Notes: generated by a model from the sequence alone, not told the origin. A stretch of 17,452 bases of DNA from JBFXAM01 sp050184295 (GCA_050184295.1 JBFXAM010000093.1:1-17452), one strand, 5' to 3'; positions 8,141 through 16,662 are shown, numbered from the stretch's first letter. Translations and numbers: made by a program.

Positions 8141-8146
8141 TAGAAT
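8141..8146 (+). promoter_or_regulatory. Possible -10 box (TAGAAT) for the small gene at 8182
   Basis: TAGAAT stands out in GC-rich DNA 35 nt before the start codon at 8182. No clear -35 is present. The same TAGNAT form recurs before mcsA, the TSUP gene and the gene at the right edge. Confidence 0.35.
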
Positions 8147-8181
8147 CGGGTGTGAGACGAAGTGCGAACGAGGCGTGTGGC

Positions 8182-8421
8182 ATGACGATCGAGCGACTGC
8201 GCGAAGCGGCCCGGGCGACGCCGTTCAAGCCGTTCTCGATTTCGCTCGCGGACGGTCGCACGGTCCTGGTTCCGCATCCCGAGTGCATCCGCGTTCCGCC
8301 GGAAGCGCAACGGACGTTCGTGGTTGTGCAGGGCGAAGAGAGCTATAGCATCATCGACCTCCTGCTCGTGACTTCGCTCGACTTCTCAAACGGGCGCACG
8401 GCCCGGCGGCGCCGACGATGA
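8182..8421 (+). CDS. Small conserved hypothetical protein (MTIERLRE type)
   Basis: 79-residue soluble protein beginning MTIERLREAARATPFKPF, followed by SLADGRTVLVPHPECIRVPPEAQRTFVVVQ and EESYSIIDLLLVTSLDF, ending in an arginine-rich tail. I recall many short planctomycete hypothetical proteins with this plan: a first helix, 'PFxPFxIxLADGR', 'V.HPE.', then a strand ending 'IIDLLLVTxL'. No function is known to me. The start at 8182 is preferred over the in-frame ATG at 8152 because the family begins MTIERLR and a TAGAAT box lies between the E2 stop and this start. It sits alone between E2 and E3 with gaps of 90 and 73 nt, so it may be an accessory inserted into the dehydrogenase locus rather than part of the complex. 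Confidence 0.75.
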   Translation: MTIERLREAARATPFKPFSISLADGRTVLVPHPECIRVPPEAQRTFVVVQGEESYSIIDLLLVTSLDFSNGRTARRRRR

Positions 8422-8494
8422 GCGTCGCACCGCGACCCCAGGTTCTCGTGCGGGCGGCGAGATCCGCCGCATCGCTGCATACACGGAGACGCGC

Positions 8495-9907
8495 GTGGTT
8501 GTTGGCGAACTGACCGAAGAAATCGATCTGCTGGTGATCGGCGGCGGCCCCGGCGGATATGTCGCCGCGTTCAAGGCTGCCGACCTCGGCGTGCGGACGG
8601 CGCTGGTCGACGAGGCGGCGCTGCTCGGCGGCGTCTGCCTCCGCGAGGGCTGCATCCCCTCGAAAGCCCTGCTGCACGTCGCGCACGTCATCGAGAAAGC
8701 CCACGACCTGGGGAACTTCGGCGTGAGCTTCAAGTCGCCGGCGATCGACGTCGAGAAGCTCCGCGGCTGGAAACAAGCGGTGGTCGAGAAGCTCTGCGGC
8801 GGCATCAAGACACTCGCCGGCAAGCGCAACGTGCGCATTGTCCGCGGCCGCGCGAAGTTTGAGGATTCCCGCACCGTCCGCGTCGAGGGCGCCGACACCG
8901 GCCGCATCAAGTTCAAGAACTGCATCATCGCCACAGGCTCGCGCCCGAAGCGCCTGCCCGAGTCGCTCGTCCCGGCCGATTGCGTGCTCGACTCCACCGG
9001 CGCGCTCGAACTTCCCGACATCCCGCAGACGCTGCTCGTCATCGGCGGCGGATACATCGGACTCGAGCTCGGTCAGGTGTATGCGGCGCTCGGCAGCAAG
9101 GTCACCGTCGTCGAGATGCTCGACCGCATCCTGACGGGGGCCGACGACGACCTCGTCCGCGTGCTCGAGGCCCGCCTGCGCAAACAATTCGACGCCATCC
9201 ACGTCGGCGCGAAGCTCGAAGGCGCGAGACGCACGCCGCGCGGAATCGAGGTCGCGTTCGCCAAGGGCGGCGAAAAGCACAAGCTGACGTTCGACCGGGT
9301 GCTCGCCTCCGTCGGCCGGCAGCCCAACAGCGACAACCTCGGCCTCGAAAACACCAAGGTCAAGGTGAACGAGCGCGGCTTCATCGAGGTCGACGCCACG
9401 CGTCACACGACCGACAAGCGCATTTTCGCGATCGGCGACGTCGCGGGCGACCCGATGCTGGCGCACAAGGCCTCGCGCGAAGGCATCGTGGCCGCGGAAG
9501 TCATCGCCGGCCACCACGCCGCCTTCGACGCGGAGGCGATCCCCGCCGTCGTCTACACCAGCCCCGAGCTCGCCTGGTGCGGACTGACGGAAGCCGAAGC
9601 GAAGCAGAAGGGCCTGCAATACAAGGTCGGCAAGTTCCCGTGGGGGGCGTCGGGCCGGGCCATCGCGATGGGTCGTCCGGAGGGCGTCACCAAGATCATC
9701 GCGGATGCGAAGAGCAAGCAGATTCTCGGCGTGGGAATCGTCGGCGACAACGCCGGCGATCTCATCGCCGAGGCCGTCCTCGCGATGGAGATGGGCGCCG
9801 AGCCCGACGACCTCGCCATGACGATCCACCCTCATCCCGCCACGTCGGAAACCATCATGGAGGCCGCCGAAGGCGTCTTCGGCTCGGCCATCCACACGGC
9901 GCGCTGA
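8495..9907 (+). CDS. lpdA: Dihydrolipoamide dehydrogenase (E3)
   Basis: 470-residue FAD/NAD flavoprotein disulfide reductase that reoxidises the E2 lipoyl groups and passes electrons to NAD+. Visible features are the FAD loop GGGPGG (16-21), the redox-active disulfide CLREGC (C48, C53), the FAD-closing ATGSRPKRLP (146-155), the NAD loop GGGYIGLELG (184-193), the second FAD motif (RIFAIGDVAG), and the dimer-interface active-site HPHPATSE with H447 and E452. The usual block is H-x-H-P-T-L-S-E, so A449-T450 is a mild variation. Translation begins at a GTG; GGAG at 8485-8488 is correctly spaced and supports it. Together with the E2 at 6706-8091 it supplies two of three complex subunits. Lpd is often shared between complexes, so its partner E1 may lie elsewhere. 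Confidence 0.96.
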   Translation: MVVGELTEEIDLLVIGGGPGGYVAAFKAADLGVRTALVDEAALLGGVCLREGCIPSKALLHVAHVIEKAHDLGNFGVSFKSPAIDVEKLRGWKQAVVEKLCGGIKTLAGKRNVRIVRGRAKFEDSRTVRVEGADTGRIKFKNCIIATGSRPKRLPESLVPADCVLDSTGALELPDIPQTLLVIGGGYIGLELGQVYAALGSKVTVVEMLDRILTGADDDLVRVLEARLRKQFDAIHVGAKLEGARRTPRGIEVAFAKGGEKHKLTFDRVLASVGRQPNSDNLGLENTKVKVNERGFIEVDATRHTTDKRIFAIGDVAGDPMLAHKASREGIVAAEVIAGHHAAFDAEAIPAVVYTSPELAWCGLTEAEAKQKGLQYKVGKFPWGASGRAIAMGRPEGVTKIIADAKSKQILGVGIVGDNAGDLIAEAVLAMEMGAEPDDLAMTIHPHPATSETIMEAAEGVFGSAIHTAR

Positions 9908-10194
9908 CGAAGCGGGTCGGGCGTCGATCCCGGCTCGCCGGCGCAGTTGCTGCGCCACGTTCGTCTGGCGCGCATGACGCGCCGCCCGACCGGATCATGC
10001 GCACGTGCCCGGCTTGCGGATCGGCGCCGGGCGCCCGGCTCAACCCAACCGCGCGCGGCGCACCGCCGCAGTTCGACCGCCATGCAATCGCCCCGCGCTC
10101 CGCCTCACCCCAACGTGCCGCACGCCGATAGAATCAGACAGAGTCGCTCACATCGGACGGCGCGCCGCAGGCGCGGCGGTCGTTCGCGCAAAAC
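9908..10194. other. Gene-free stretch between lpdA and the mcsA promoter
   Basis: No plausible protein is seen here. It holds the two hairpins annotated at 9940-9983 and an isolated TAGAAT at 10129-10134 with no -35 partner. The remainder is GC-rich without recognisable structure. Confidence 0.4.
9940..9983 (+). terminator. Tandem hairpins downstream of lpdA
   Basis: Two perfect short inverted repeats follow the lpdA stop by 32 nt: GGCGCAG/CTGCGCC with a 3-nt loop (9940-9956), and GGCGCG/CGCGCC with a 5-nt loop (9967-9983). There is no T-run. A terminator role is plausible from position only. Confidence 0.4.
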
Positions 10195-10223
10195 TTGACG
10201 CACACGGGCGCGGTTTCTAGGAT
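10195..10223 (+). promoter_or_regulatory. Sigma70-like promoter of mcsAB
   Basis: TTGACG (10195-10200), a 17-bp spacer and TAGGAT (10218-10223). The -35 matches the consensus at 5 of 6 positions and the -10 at 4 of 6, with ideal spacing. The expected start site near 10230 gives a leader of about 35 nt before mcsA. I see no CtsR-like operator (heptad AGGTCAA repeats), so regulation as in Bacillus is not indicated. Confidence 0.7.
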
Positions 10224-10264
10224 GCCCGGGGTGCCCCAGTGGTCGGTCGTGCGGAGCAGCGTCG

Positions 10265-10765
10265 ATGGGTCCGTGTGAACGGTGCAAGCGGGCGCAGGCC
10301 ACCTACCACCTGACCAACATCGAACCCGGCGGCGCCAAGACCGAGCGCCACCTGTGCGAACGCTGCGCCGCCGAAGAAGGCTGGCTTCCGCAGCAGAAGG
10401 GCGCCACGGATGTCAACGCGCTGCTCGAGCAGTTCGTCGCCGGCGCCAAGGGACAAGGCGGCGCCGTCGCGGGGCTGGTCTGCGAGAACTGCGGCATGAG
10501 CTACGTCGAGTTTCGCAACCAGGGCCTGCTCGGCTGCGCCCAGGACTATGACGTCTTCAAGGAACCCATCGCCAAGCTCCTTCAGCAAGCGCACGACGGC
10601 GCCACCCATCATGTCGGAAAGGCGCCCCGCACCGACGTCCCGCGACAGAACACCCAGCAGGAGCTGCGCAAGCTGCGCCGCCTCCTGGATGAAGCCGTTG
10701 CCGGCGAAGACTACGAGCGCGCCGCCAGGCTTCGCGACCGCATTCGCGCCGCGGAGGAAAAATGA
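10265..10765 (+). CDS. mcsA: McsA-like zinc-finger/UVR-domain protein, activator of McsB
   Basis: 166-residue cytoplasmic protein. In Firmicutes, McsA binds zinc through CxxC pairs and activates the arginine kinase McsB. Seen here are CERC (4-7), CERC (31-34) and CENC (73-76), then a single cysteine C91 where a fourth CxxC would be expected (CAQD, D94). A UVR (UvrB/UvrC-type) helical hairpin follows at about 129-164 (QQELRKLRRLLDEAVAGEDYERAARLRDRI). The domain order and adjacency to mcsB make the call secure, although such proteins are often labelled only 'UvrB/UvrC motif-containing'. Its stop overlaps the mcsB start (ATGA), so the two are translationally coupled. The two other members of the classic operon, ctsR and clpC, are not adjacent. 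Confidence 0.87.
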   Translation: MGPCERCKRAQATYHLTNIEPGGAKTERHLCERCAAEEGWLPQQKGATDVNALLEQFVAGAKGQGGAVAGLVCENCGMSYVEFRNQGLLGCAQDYDVFKEPIAKLLQQAHDGATHHVGKAPRTDVPRQNTQQELRKLRRLLDEAVAGEDYERAARLRDRIRAAEEK

Positions 10766-11835
10766 GCGCGCCCCTTGAAAGTCTGGCCCGGCGGCGCGGC
10801 GAGTGGCTCCGCGGCGACGGCCCGCAGCACGAGATCGTCATCTCCACGCGCATCCGCCTCGCGCGCAACCTGCGCGGCTATCCCTTTCTCAGCCGCGCCA
10901 GCGCCGAACAGCGCAACGAGATCGCCGAGGTGCTCACGACCGCGATCGGCAAGTCCGCCGACCTGCGCGAGTTCGTCCAGGTCGACATCGAGCGCCTCGA
11001 GGAGCTTGACCGGCAACTGCTCGTCGAGCGTCACCTCATCAGCCGTCAGCACGCCGAGGGCAACGGCGCCCGCCGCGTCGCCTTCGCCCCCGACGAATCC
11101 GCGGCGCTGATGATCAACGAAGAGGACCACCTGCGCATCCAGGTCATGCGCAGCGGCTTGCAGCTCGACGACGCGTGGGAACGCATCAGCGCGATCGACG
11201 ACGCGCTGGCGGCCAGCGTGGAGTTCGAGTTCCACGCCCAGTTCGGGTTTCTCACCGCCTGCCCCACCAACGTCGGCACCGGCATCCGCGTCTCCGTCAT
11301 GCTCCACCTGCCCGCGCTGCGGCTCACCAACGAGCTCGAAAAGGTGGCCCAGGCCGCCCGCGACATGAAGCTCGCCGTCCGCGGACTCTTCGGCGAAGGC
11401 ACCGAGGCGCTCGGCGACTTCTTCCAGATTTCAAACCAGATCACGCTCGGCCGCACCGAGGCCGAGTTCATCGACGACTTTCGCGACCAGGTGATTCCCC
11501 GCATCGTTGAATACGAGCAGACCGCCCGCAAGGCGCTCGTCCGCAGCAAGCCCCAGGCCCTCGACGATAAGATCTGGCGCGCCGTCGGCGTGCTTCAGAA
11601 CGCGCGCCTGATGAGTTCCAACGAAGCCCTGCAATGTCTGTCGCACGTTCGCATGGGCCTCCACACCGGACGCCTCAAGCGCATCGACCTCGAAACCGTC
11701 AATGAGCTCTTTCTTCAGACTCAACAGGCCCATCTGCAAAAGCTCCAGGGCGAACGACTCACCGGAGAGCAACGCAGCGTCGCACGCGCCGCGCTCATGC
11801 GCGCCCGCCTCAACGGCGTCGGCCGGAACAACTGA
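10762..11835 (+). CDS. mcsB: Protein arginine kinase McsB
   Basis: 357-residue phosphagen-kinase-fold enzyme that phosphorylates arginines in proteins, marking them for ClpCP degradation in bacteria where it has been studied. Visible features are ISTRIRLARNLRGYPF (27-42), EEDHLRIQVMRSG (120-132), CPTNVGTGIR with C167 at the same position as the conserved cysteine of the Bacillus enzyme, and FQISNQITLGRTE (221-233). The C-terminal segment reads RSVARA at 338-343, where the arginine-phosphate sensor motif RDxxRA is expected; the aspartate is serine. A strong GGAGGAAA at 10752-10759 precedes the ATG, which overlaps the mcsA stop by 4 nt. Length matches the family. No ClpC gene is visible, so the adaptor or protease partner is unknown here. 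Confidence 0.95.
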   Translation: MSAPLESLARRRGEWLRGDGPQHEIVISTRIRLARNLRGYPFLSRASAEQRNEIAEVLTTAIGKSADLREFVQVDIERLEELDRQLLVERHLISRQHAEGNGARRVAFAPDESAALMINEEDHLRIQVMRSGLQLDDAWERISAIDDALAASVEFEFHAQFGFLTACPTNVGTGIRVSVMLHLPALRLTNELEKVAQAARDMKLAVRGLFGEGTEALGDFFQISNQITLGRTEAEFIDDFRDQVIPRIVEYEQTARKALVRSKPQALDDKIWRAVGVLQNARLMSSNEALQCLSHVRMGLHTGRLKRIDLETVNELFLQTQQAHLQKLQGERLTGEQRSVARAALMRARLNGVGRNN

Positions 11836-12176
11836 CCCGCCGAACAATTTCGTGCTCATGCCGCCCCCGCCGTCCGCGTCCACCCGGCTTCTCCGATACG
11901 GCCCTTTTTTCCGTGCCCATGTCCACGTCGCGAGTCGCCCGCGCTATCACTATTCGTACGCCGAACCGTATGGCGGATCGCAACGCCGCACCCTTTTTTC
12001 GGAGAACCGAATGACGCCCCCGGGCAAGCTGAGCATGCACAAACGCACGCAACCCGCGGACTCGCTCTGAGTACCGCGAAGTCCTCCTCTTCCCGCTCTC
12101 GCGGCGGCGCCCCCTTGGACCGGGGCGCCGCCGCAGGGCGTCCGTCGCGCGCGTTGCAAGCCCAGGGCGCCGGGCG
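11836..12176. other. Gene-free stretch after mcsB
   Basis: About 340 bp without a plausible gene. Two near-identical tracts containing CCCTTTTTTC occur about 90 bp apart (around 11897 and 11991). The second follows a weak GGCG/CGCC stem (11972-11987) and could be an intrinsic terminator for mcsAB. The strong hairpin at 12101-12134 is listed separately. The last 8 bases are the left copy of the direct repeat flanking repeat copy 2. Confidence 0.35.
12101..12134 (+). terminator. 13-bp perfect stem hairpin
   Basis: GCGGCGGCGCCCC (12101-12113) pairs with GGGGCGCCGCCGC (12122-12134) around an 8-nt loop, with no mismatches. It lies 265 nt past mcsB and 43 nt before repeat copy 2. There is no T-tract. 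It could be a transcription barrier, an mRNA 3' end or another palindromic repeat. Confidence 0.45.
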
Positions 12177-12331
12177 GGTAGTGGGTCAGTTTGATCCGGG
12201 TAGCACGGGTGTCTCGCCCGTTGATGTTCTTTTGGGTGGTACGGGCGTCTCGCCCGTTGATGCGGCAGGCACGGGCGAGACGTCCGTGCCACCCTCTCAA
12301 ATTCACGTTTTCACGAAACTAACGCACTGCC
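12177..12331 (+). mobile_element. MITE-like palindrome element, copy 2 (A to B orientation)
   Basis: 155-bp non-coding element. The left terminal repeat (12177-12192) matches GGCAGTGGGTCAGTTT at 15 of 16 positions; the right one (12316-12331) matches its complement at 14 of 16. It contains GATCCGG after the left end, two 17-bp palindromes in the GTCTC orientation (12205-12221, 12241-12257), one in the GAGAC orientation (12271-12287), then TTCACGTTTTCACG before the right end. It is bounded exactly by GCCGGGCG at 12169-12176 and 12332-12339, a candidate 8-bp target-site duplication. Eight-base duplications are made by several bacterial transposase families; I cannot name one for this element. 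Confidence 0.68.
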
Positions 12332-12347
12332 GCCGGGCGGCCGCAAG

Positions 12348-12376
12348 TTGCCAAACGCGAACGCCCCGAATCTAAT
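12348..12376 (+). promoter_or_regulatory. Promoter giving a leaderless ABC-transporter mRNA
   Basis: TTGCCA (12348-12353), a 17-bp spacer and TCTAAT (12371-12376). Both hexamers match the sigma70 consensus at 5 of 6 positions. The usual start site, 7 nt after the -10, falls on the A of the ATG at 12383, and the intervening GGCCCG holds no Shine-Dalgarno sequence. Leaderless transcription is therefore the natural reading. Confidence 0.65.
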
Positions 12377-12382
12377 GGCCCG

Positions 12383-13299
<917 letters not shown>

Positions 13300-13303
<4 letters not shown>

Positions 13304-14115
13304 ACCTGGGAGTGCTCCGCAAGACCACCCGCGACGCGCTCGGCTTGTTGCTGCTCCTGCTCGCCGCGTTTCTCTTTTTCGAAGTCGTCTTCGTCCGCAT
13401 CATCAATGAAATGAGCCGCGACGTCGGCGGCGACTTGCTCAAGCTCGGCTTCGTCCGCCAGATTCTGAAGCTCGTCCTCGGCGGCGACCTCGGCGAAAAC
13501 CTCACCACCACCGGGATCATGACGATCGGCTTCGCGAGCGCGCTGCCGTTCGCATTCACCTGGACTTTTCTGCTCACCACCTGCTCGCGCGTCATCAGCG
13601 GCGAGATCGACCGCGGCACCGCCGACCTTCTGCTCACGCTGCCCGTCTCGCGCACCAGCGTCTATCTCACGACGACGTTCGTGTGGGCCGCCATGAGCCT
13701 CCCGCTCGCCCTCGCACCGCTGGTCGGCATCGCGCTCGGCGACTGGATTTCGCCGCTGCGCGAGCGCGTCAACTTCGCCGCCCTCGCACCGCTCGTGTGG
13801 AACCTCTACGCGTTCCTGCTCGCGATCGGCGGCATCGCGATGTGCTGCTCGGCCGTGTTCGTGCGTCGCGGCGCCGCGGTGGGCTGGGTCCTCGCCCTGC
13901 TGCTGGCTTCGTTCATGATCACGTTCTTCGCGGGCGTCTCTCCAACGATGCAGAAAATCGCGTTTCTCTCGCTGCTGGAGTATTACCGCCCGCTGCCGGT
14001 CGCCCGCTCCGGCAACGTCCCCTGGAATCACATGGCCGTGCTCGTCGGCGTCTTCGTGGTTTCCGGCGGCGCGGGACTCGCGTACTTCCGCCGGCGCGAC
14101 ATTCCGGCCGCCTGA
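13300..14115 (+). CDS. ABC-2 type transporter permease
   Basis: 271-residue inner-membrane partner of the preceding ATPase. About six hydrophobic segments are seen at roughly 13-33, 74-95, 122-147, 161-187, 192-212 and 243-262. Between the second and third is GEIDRGTADLLLTLPVSR (101-118), the coupling-helix motif E-x3-GT-x2-LLL-x3-P-x-SR of ABC-2 permeases. A hydrophilic periplasmic loop lies at about 38-70. The ATG at 13300 overlaps the ATPase stop and is preceded by GGAGGG, so translation is coupled. Drug, lipid or ion export are all possible; nothing in the sequence decides. Confidence 0.9.
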
Positions 14116-14156
14116 GCGCGGTTCGTGCTCCGTGGCGGTCGTGCGTCGAGCGTCCG

Positions 14157-14181
14157 AACCCGCCGCGCGAAGCGGCGGGCC
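14157..14181 (+). repeat. REP-like palindrome, copy 3
   Basis: Same unit as at 31-55 and 161-185: a perfect 8-bp stem CCCGCCGC/GCGGCGGG around GCGAA. It sits between two convergent genes, where it could also act as a bidirectional terminator. Confidence 0.6.
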
Positions 14182-14255
14182 CGCCGCGCGAGTCGATCGC
14201 CCGCGCGTCAGCCCCGCCGCCGAATCGCCGCCGTCCGGGCGCCGCCGCTACGTCG

Positions 14256-15506
14256 CTACGGAATCAGCGCGTCGATGAACGGGTCAATGTCGAAGTTGTC
14301 CGTCGAACCGTCATCGTTCATGTCCCCGTTCGCCAGCAGGCACAGCGGAAACGCCGCCTGCCACGCGGCGGGATCCGTGATCGCCAGCACAAACGGATCG
14401 ATGTCGAAGTTGTTCAGCACCCCGTCGCAGTTCATGTCGCCTTTCAGCGTCGATACGGCAAGCACCTCCAGCGCGTCGATGTCGGCATACCCCACACCGC
14501 CGCTGAACCCCAGATGCTCGCGAAACGCCATCCGGCTCACCGCCGCCGTCCCCGCCGCCGTGCGATACACGAAGAAGATATCCGCCGGATTGCCTAGCCC
14601 CGCGAAGTGATAAGGCCACCCCGGTCCAAGCGACGTGCTGCCCTCCATCAGGCTCAGCAGCACCGCGTCGCCGGGCTCGAACACGCCGTTCCCGTTCGCG
14701 TCATACACCACCAGCGCGTCGAGATCGTCGCCGCTCGTCAGCCGCAACTGCTCGCGCGTCGCGAACACCGGCCCGAGCGCCAGCGGGTCCGCCGGCGCTG
14801 CGGCCCACCCCGGCGGCAGCGTGAAGATGTAGCCGCAGAAATCGGCGTCCGTCGCAAACGAAACCGAGTAGTACAGCCGCGACTCCAGCGCCGGAGTCCC
14901 GCTCGTGTTGAACAGGTTGAAGTCGAATCCGTCCAGGTTGTCGAGCGGCGTTCCAGCGCCCAGCGCCGCGTTCGGCGGAACCGTCGGCACCTCGTCCAGG
15001 TCGTGCTGGTTGAGGTAGCACTCGTTGCTCGCGCCGTTGGCATAGCGCTCGTGCGGCCCCGCGACAGGCACCGGCCGCCAAGCATCCGTGCTCCGGTACA
15101 TGTCGCCGGCCTCCTGATTCCGGGCAAACTGCTCGTCGGTGCAGGTGCCGAAGTCGCCGGTGTCGTCGCGCCGGATGCTGAAGATCATGAAGTACGCCGT
15201 GTTCGCCGGCAACGTCGCAACCGCCCCGTGGTTGCTGCTGATCGCGTCCACGTCCCGCCGCCCGAACGGCCCGAAGTTGTGCCGCGGAAGGAGCGCCCCC
15301 TCGACGTTCACGCGCGGACCGAACCCGCCGACATCCTCGCCGGCGCTGGTCGGGTCGATTTGCAATACGCTGTCCGGGTCGTGCAGACGCGCCGGAAACA
15401 CGCTGTAACTCGGCGAGGTTCGATCGATCGAAAAGGTCTGGGCGGACGCATGCGCGGCCGCCAGCACACTTGCAAGCGCAAGCGCGCCCAGTTGAGCACG
15501 ACACAT
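14256..15506 (-). CDS. Secreted protein with dockerin-like duplicated EF-hand tail
   Basis: 416-residue exported protein. The signal peptide (residues 1-22) is LGALALASVLAAAHASAQ, probably cleaved after ASA. The body (about 23-350) is acidic and beta-rich, with no enzyme motif I recognise. A calcium-loop-like DANGNGVFEPGD lies at 269-280, and scattered cysteines (122, 163, 224) suggest disulfides. Residues 356-416 repeat the tail of the beta-helix protein at 3976-6168: loop one DMNCDGVLNNFD, insert with DPAAW and FPLC, loop two DMNDDGSTDNFD. The start is supported by GGAGG (complement of 15514-15518) 7 nt upstream. A TACACT that could be a -10 lies on this strand at 15591-15586, without a clear -35. 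It is divergent from the TSUP gene and convergent with the ABC permease. Function unknown. Confidence 0.87.
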   Translation of the reverse strand: MCRAQLGALALASVLAAAHASAQTFSIDRTSPSYSVFPARLHDPDSVLQIDPTSAGEDVGGFGPRVNVEGALLPRHNFGPFGRRDVDAISSNHGAVATLPANTAYFMIFSIRRDDTGDFGTCTDEQFARNQEAGDMYRSTDAWRPVPVAGPHERYANGASNECYLNQHDLDEVPTVPPNAALGAGTPLDNLDGFDFNLFNTSGTPALESRLYYSVSFATDADFCGYIFTLPPGWAAAPADPLALGPVFATREQLRLTSGDDLDALVVYDANGNGVFEPGDAVLLSLMEGSTSLGPGWPYHFAGLGNPADIFFVYRTAAGTAAVSRMAFREHLGFSGGVGYADIDALEVLAVSTLKGDMNCDGVLNNFDIDPFVLAITDPAAWQAAFPLCLLANGDMNDDGSTDNFDIDPFIDALIP

Positions 15507-15666
15507 GATGTTGCCTCCGCGATGGAAAGTGGATGAGTGCCCGCGCCGCCGGTGCGACGTGCATCGCCAGCGCCGCTCGGATGGTAGTGTAATCCGCGCC
15601 GCGGCCTCACGCGGGAATCATCCGTTTTTTGCGGACCGGCGCCGCGGCGGCGGCCGCGCTCGCCCC

Positions 15667-15696
15667 TTGTTCCCCCGCGTCGCGCCCCGCTAGCAT
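15667..15696 (+). promoter_or_regulatory. Possible promoter of the TSUP gene
   Basis: TTGTTC (15667-15672) and TAGCAT (15691-15696) are 18 bp apart, ending 42 nt before the GTG start at 15739. Each hexamer matches the consensus at 4 of 6 positions. Confidence 0.4.
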
Positions 15697-15738
15697 CGCC
15701 GCGACCGAAACCCGGCACGATTCGGGAGCAAGCCCCTG

Positions 15739-16581
15739 GTGCTCAGTGTTGATCTCGCCGCGGTCGTTTCCTGGCCACTCGTCACCCTGCCGATGGTCGG
15801 AGCCCTCGGCGGGTTGCTGGGGGGTCTGCTCGGCGTCGGCGGCGGGATCATCATCATTCCCGCGTTACTTCTCGTGCTTCACGAACAGTTCGGCCCCGGC
15901 TCGCTGCACGTGTATAAACTCGCCGCGCTGCTGACCTCAATTGTCGTCTCCACGCCCGCCGCAATTCGTCATCTCCGCGCGCGCGCCGTGATCCCTGCCA
16001 TGGTCGCCAGCATCGTCCCGTTGGCGCTTTTCGGCTCGATCCTCGGCGTCGCTCTTGCGGCGCAGTTTGCCGGACCCCAGACCCATGTCCTGCGCCGCTC
16101 GTTCGGCGTTTTCATGGTGCTGACGGTGATTGCGAACCTTTGGCACAGCCGGCGCGCCGCGCGCGGCGTCGCCGCCGGCGCGCAGTCCTGTCCGGTTCCG
16201 ACGCGCTGGCCGCTGATCGGCACGGTCGTCGGTGCGCCCAGCGGCATCGTGTCGGGTCTGCTCGGCGTCGGGGGCGGCATCTGGGCCGTCCCGGCGCAGC
16301 ATCTGGCCCTCGGCATCCGTCTCCCCAACGCCGTCGCGAATTCCTCGTGCATGATCCCTTTTGTGACCGGTTTCGCCGCAATCGTTCAGGCGATCGCCAT
16401 CGCACGAATGCCCGACATCCGTGTCCTCGATGGCTTCTGGCTAGGAGCCTTGCTCGCGCCCGGCGCCGCACTCGGCGGCTGGTTTGGCGCGGCGTTGACC
16501 CATCGACTTCCTGCTGTCACGTTGCGAATGGTGTTTTTCGCTCTGCTCGTGGTCACCGGCGTCGATCTGGCGGTTTCCTGA
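15739..16581 (+). CDS. TauE/SafE (TSUP) family membrane permease
   Basis: 280-residue inner-membrane protein of the family that moves sulfite, sulfoacetate and related organic or sulfur anions. It has the family's internal duplication: GLLGGLLGVGGGIIIIP (25-41) is echoed by GIVSGLLGVGGGIWAVP (169-185), each beginning a half of about four helices joined by a polar loop (about 137-156, HSRRAARGV). Length is normal. The start is a GTG at 15739, with GGGAG at 15724-15728 as the ribosome site; no nearer ATG in frame fits the N-terminal helix better. The neighbours give no hint of substrate: a secreted protein faces away on the other strand and non-coding repeats follow. Substrate is therefore open. 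Confidence 0.9.
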   Translation: MLSVDLAAVVSWPLVTLPMVGALGGLLGGLLGVGGGIIIIPALLLVLHEQFGPGSLHVYKLAALLTSIVVSTPAAIRHLRARAVIPAMVASIVPLALFGSILGVALAAQFAGPQTHVLRRSFGVFMVLTVIANLWHSRRAARGVAAGAQSCPVPTRWPLIGTVVGAPSGIVSGLLGVGGGIWAVPAQHLALGIRLPNAVANSSCMIPFVTGFAAIVQAIAIARMPDIRVLDGFWLGALLAPGAALGGWFGAALTHRLPAVTLRMVFFALLVVTGVDLAVS

Positions 16582-16594
16582 ACCGGTTCCGCCG

Positions 16595-16608
16595 CGCGGC
16601 GCGCCGCG
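16595..16608 (+). repeat. 14-bp perfect GC palindrome after the TSUP gene
   Basis: CGCGGCGCGCCGCG is self-complementary and begins 13 nt after the TSUP stop. It may contribute to transcript ending but has no loop or T-run. Confidence 0.3.
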
Positions 16609-16662
16609 AGGGTCTGACACGGCCTTCACCAATGGCGAAACGCTGCGTGGGCGCATCTCACG

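Noticed and set aside
8351..9958. 535-codon open frame antisense to lpdA
   Set aside because: GC-driven shadow of a clearly identified flavoprotein gene, with no motif of its own.
11810..12375. Small proteins overlapping repeat copy 2 on both strands
   Set aside because: Their sequences (TGVSPVD..., RARRPYHP...) derive from the palindrome units. They lack ribosome sites and protein-like composition.
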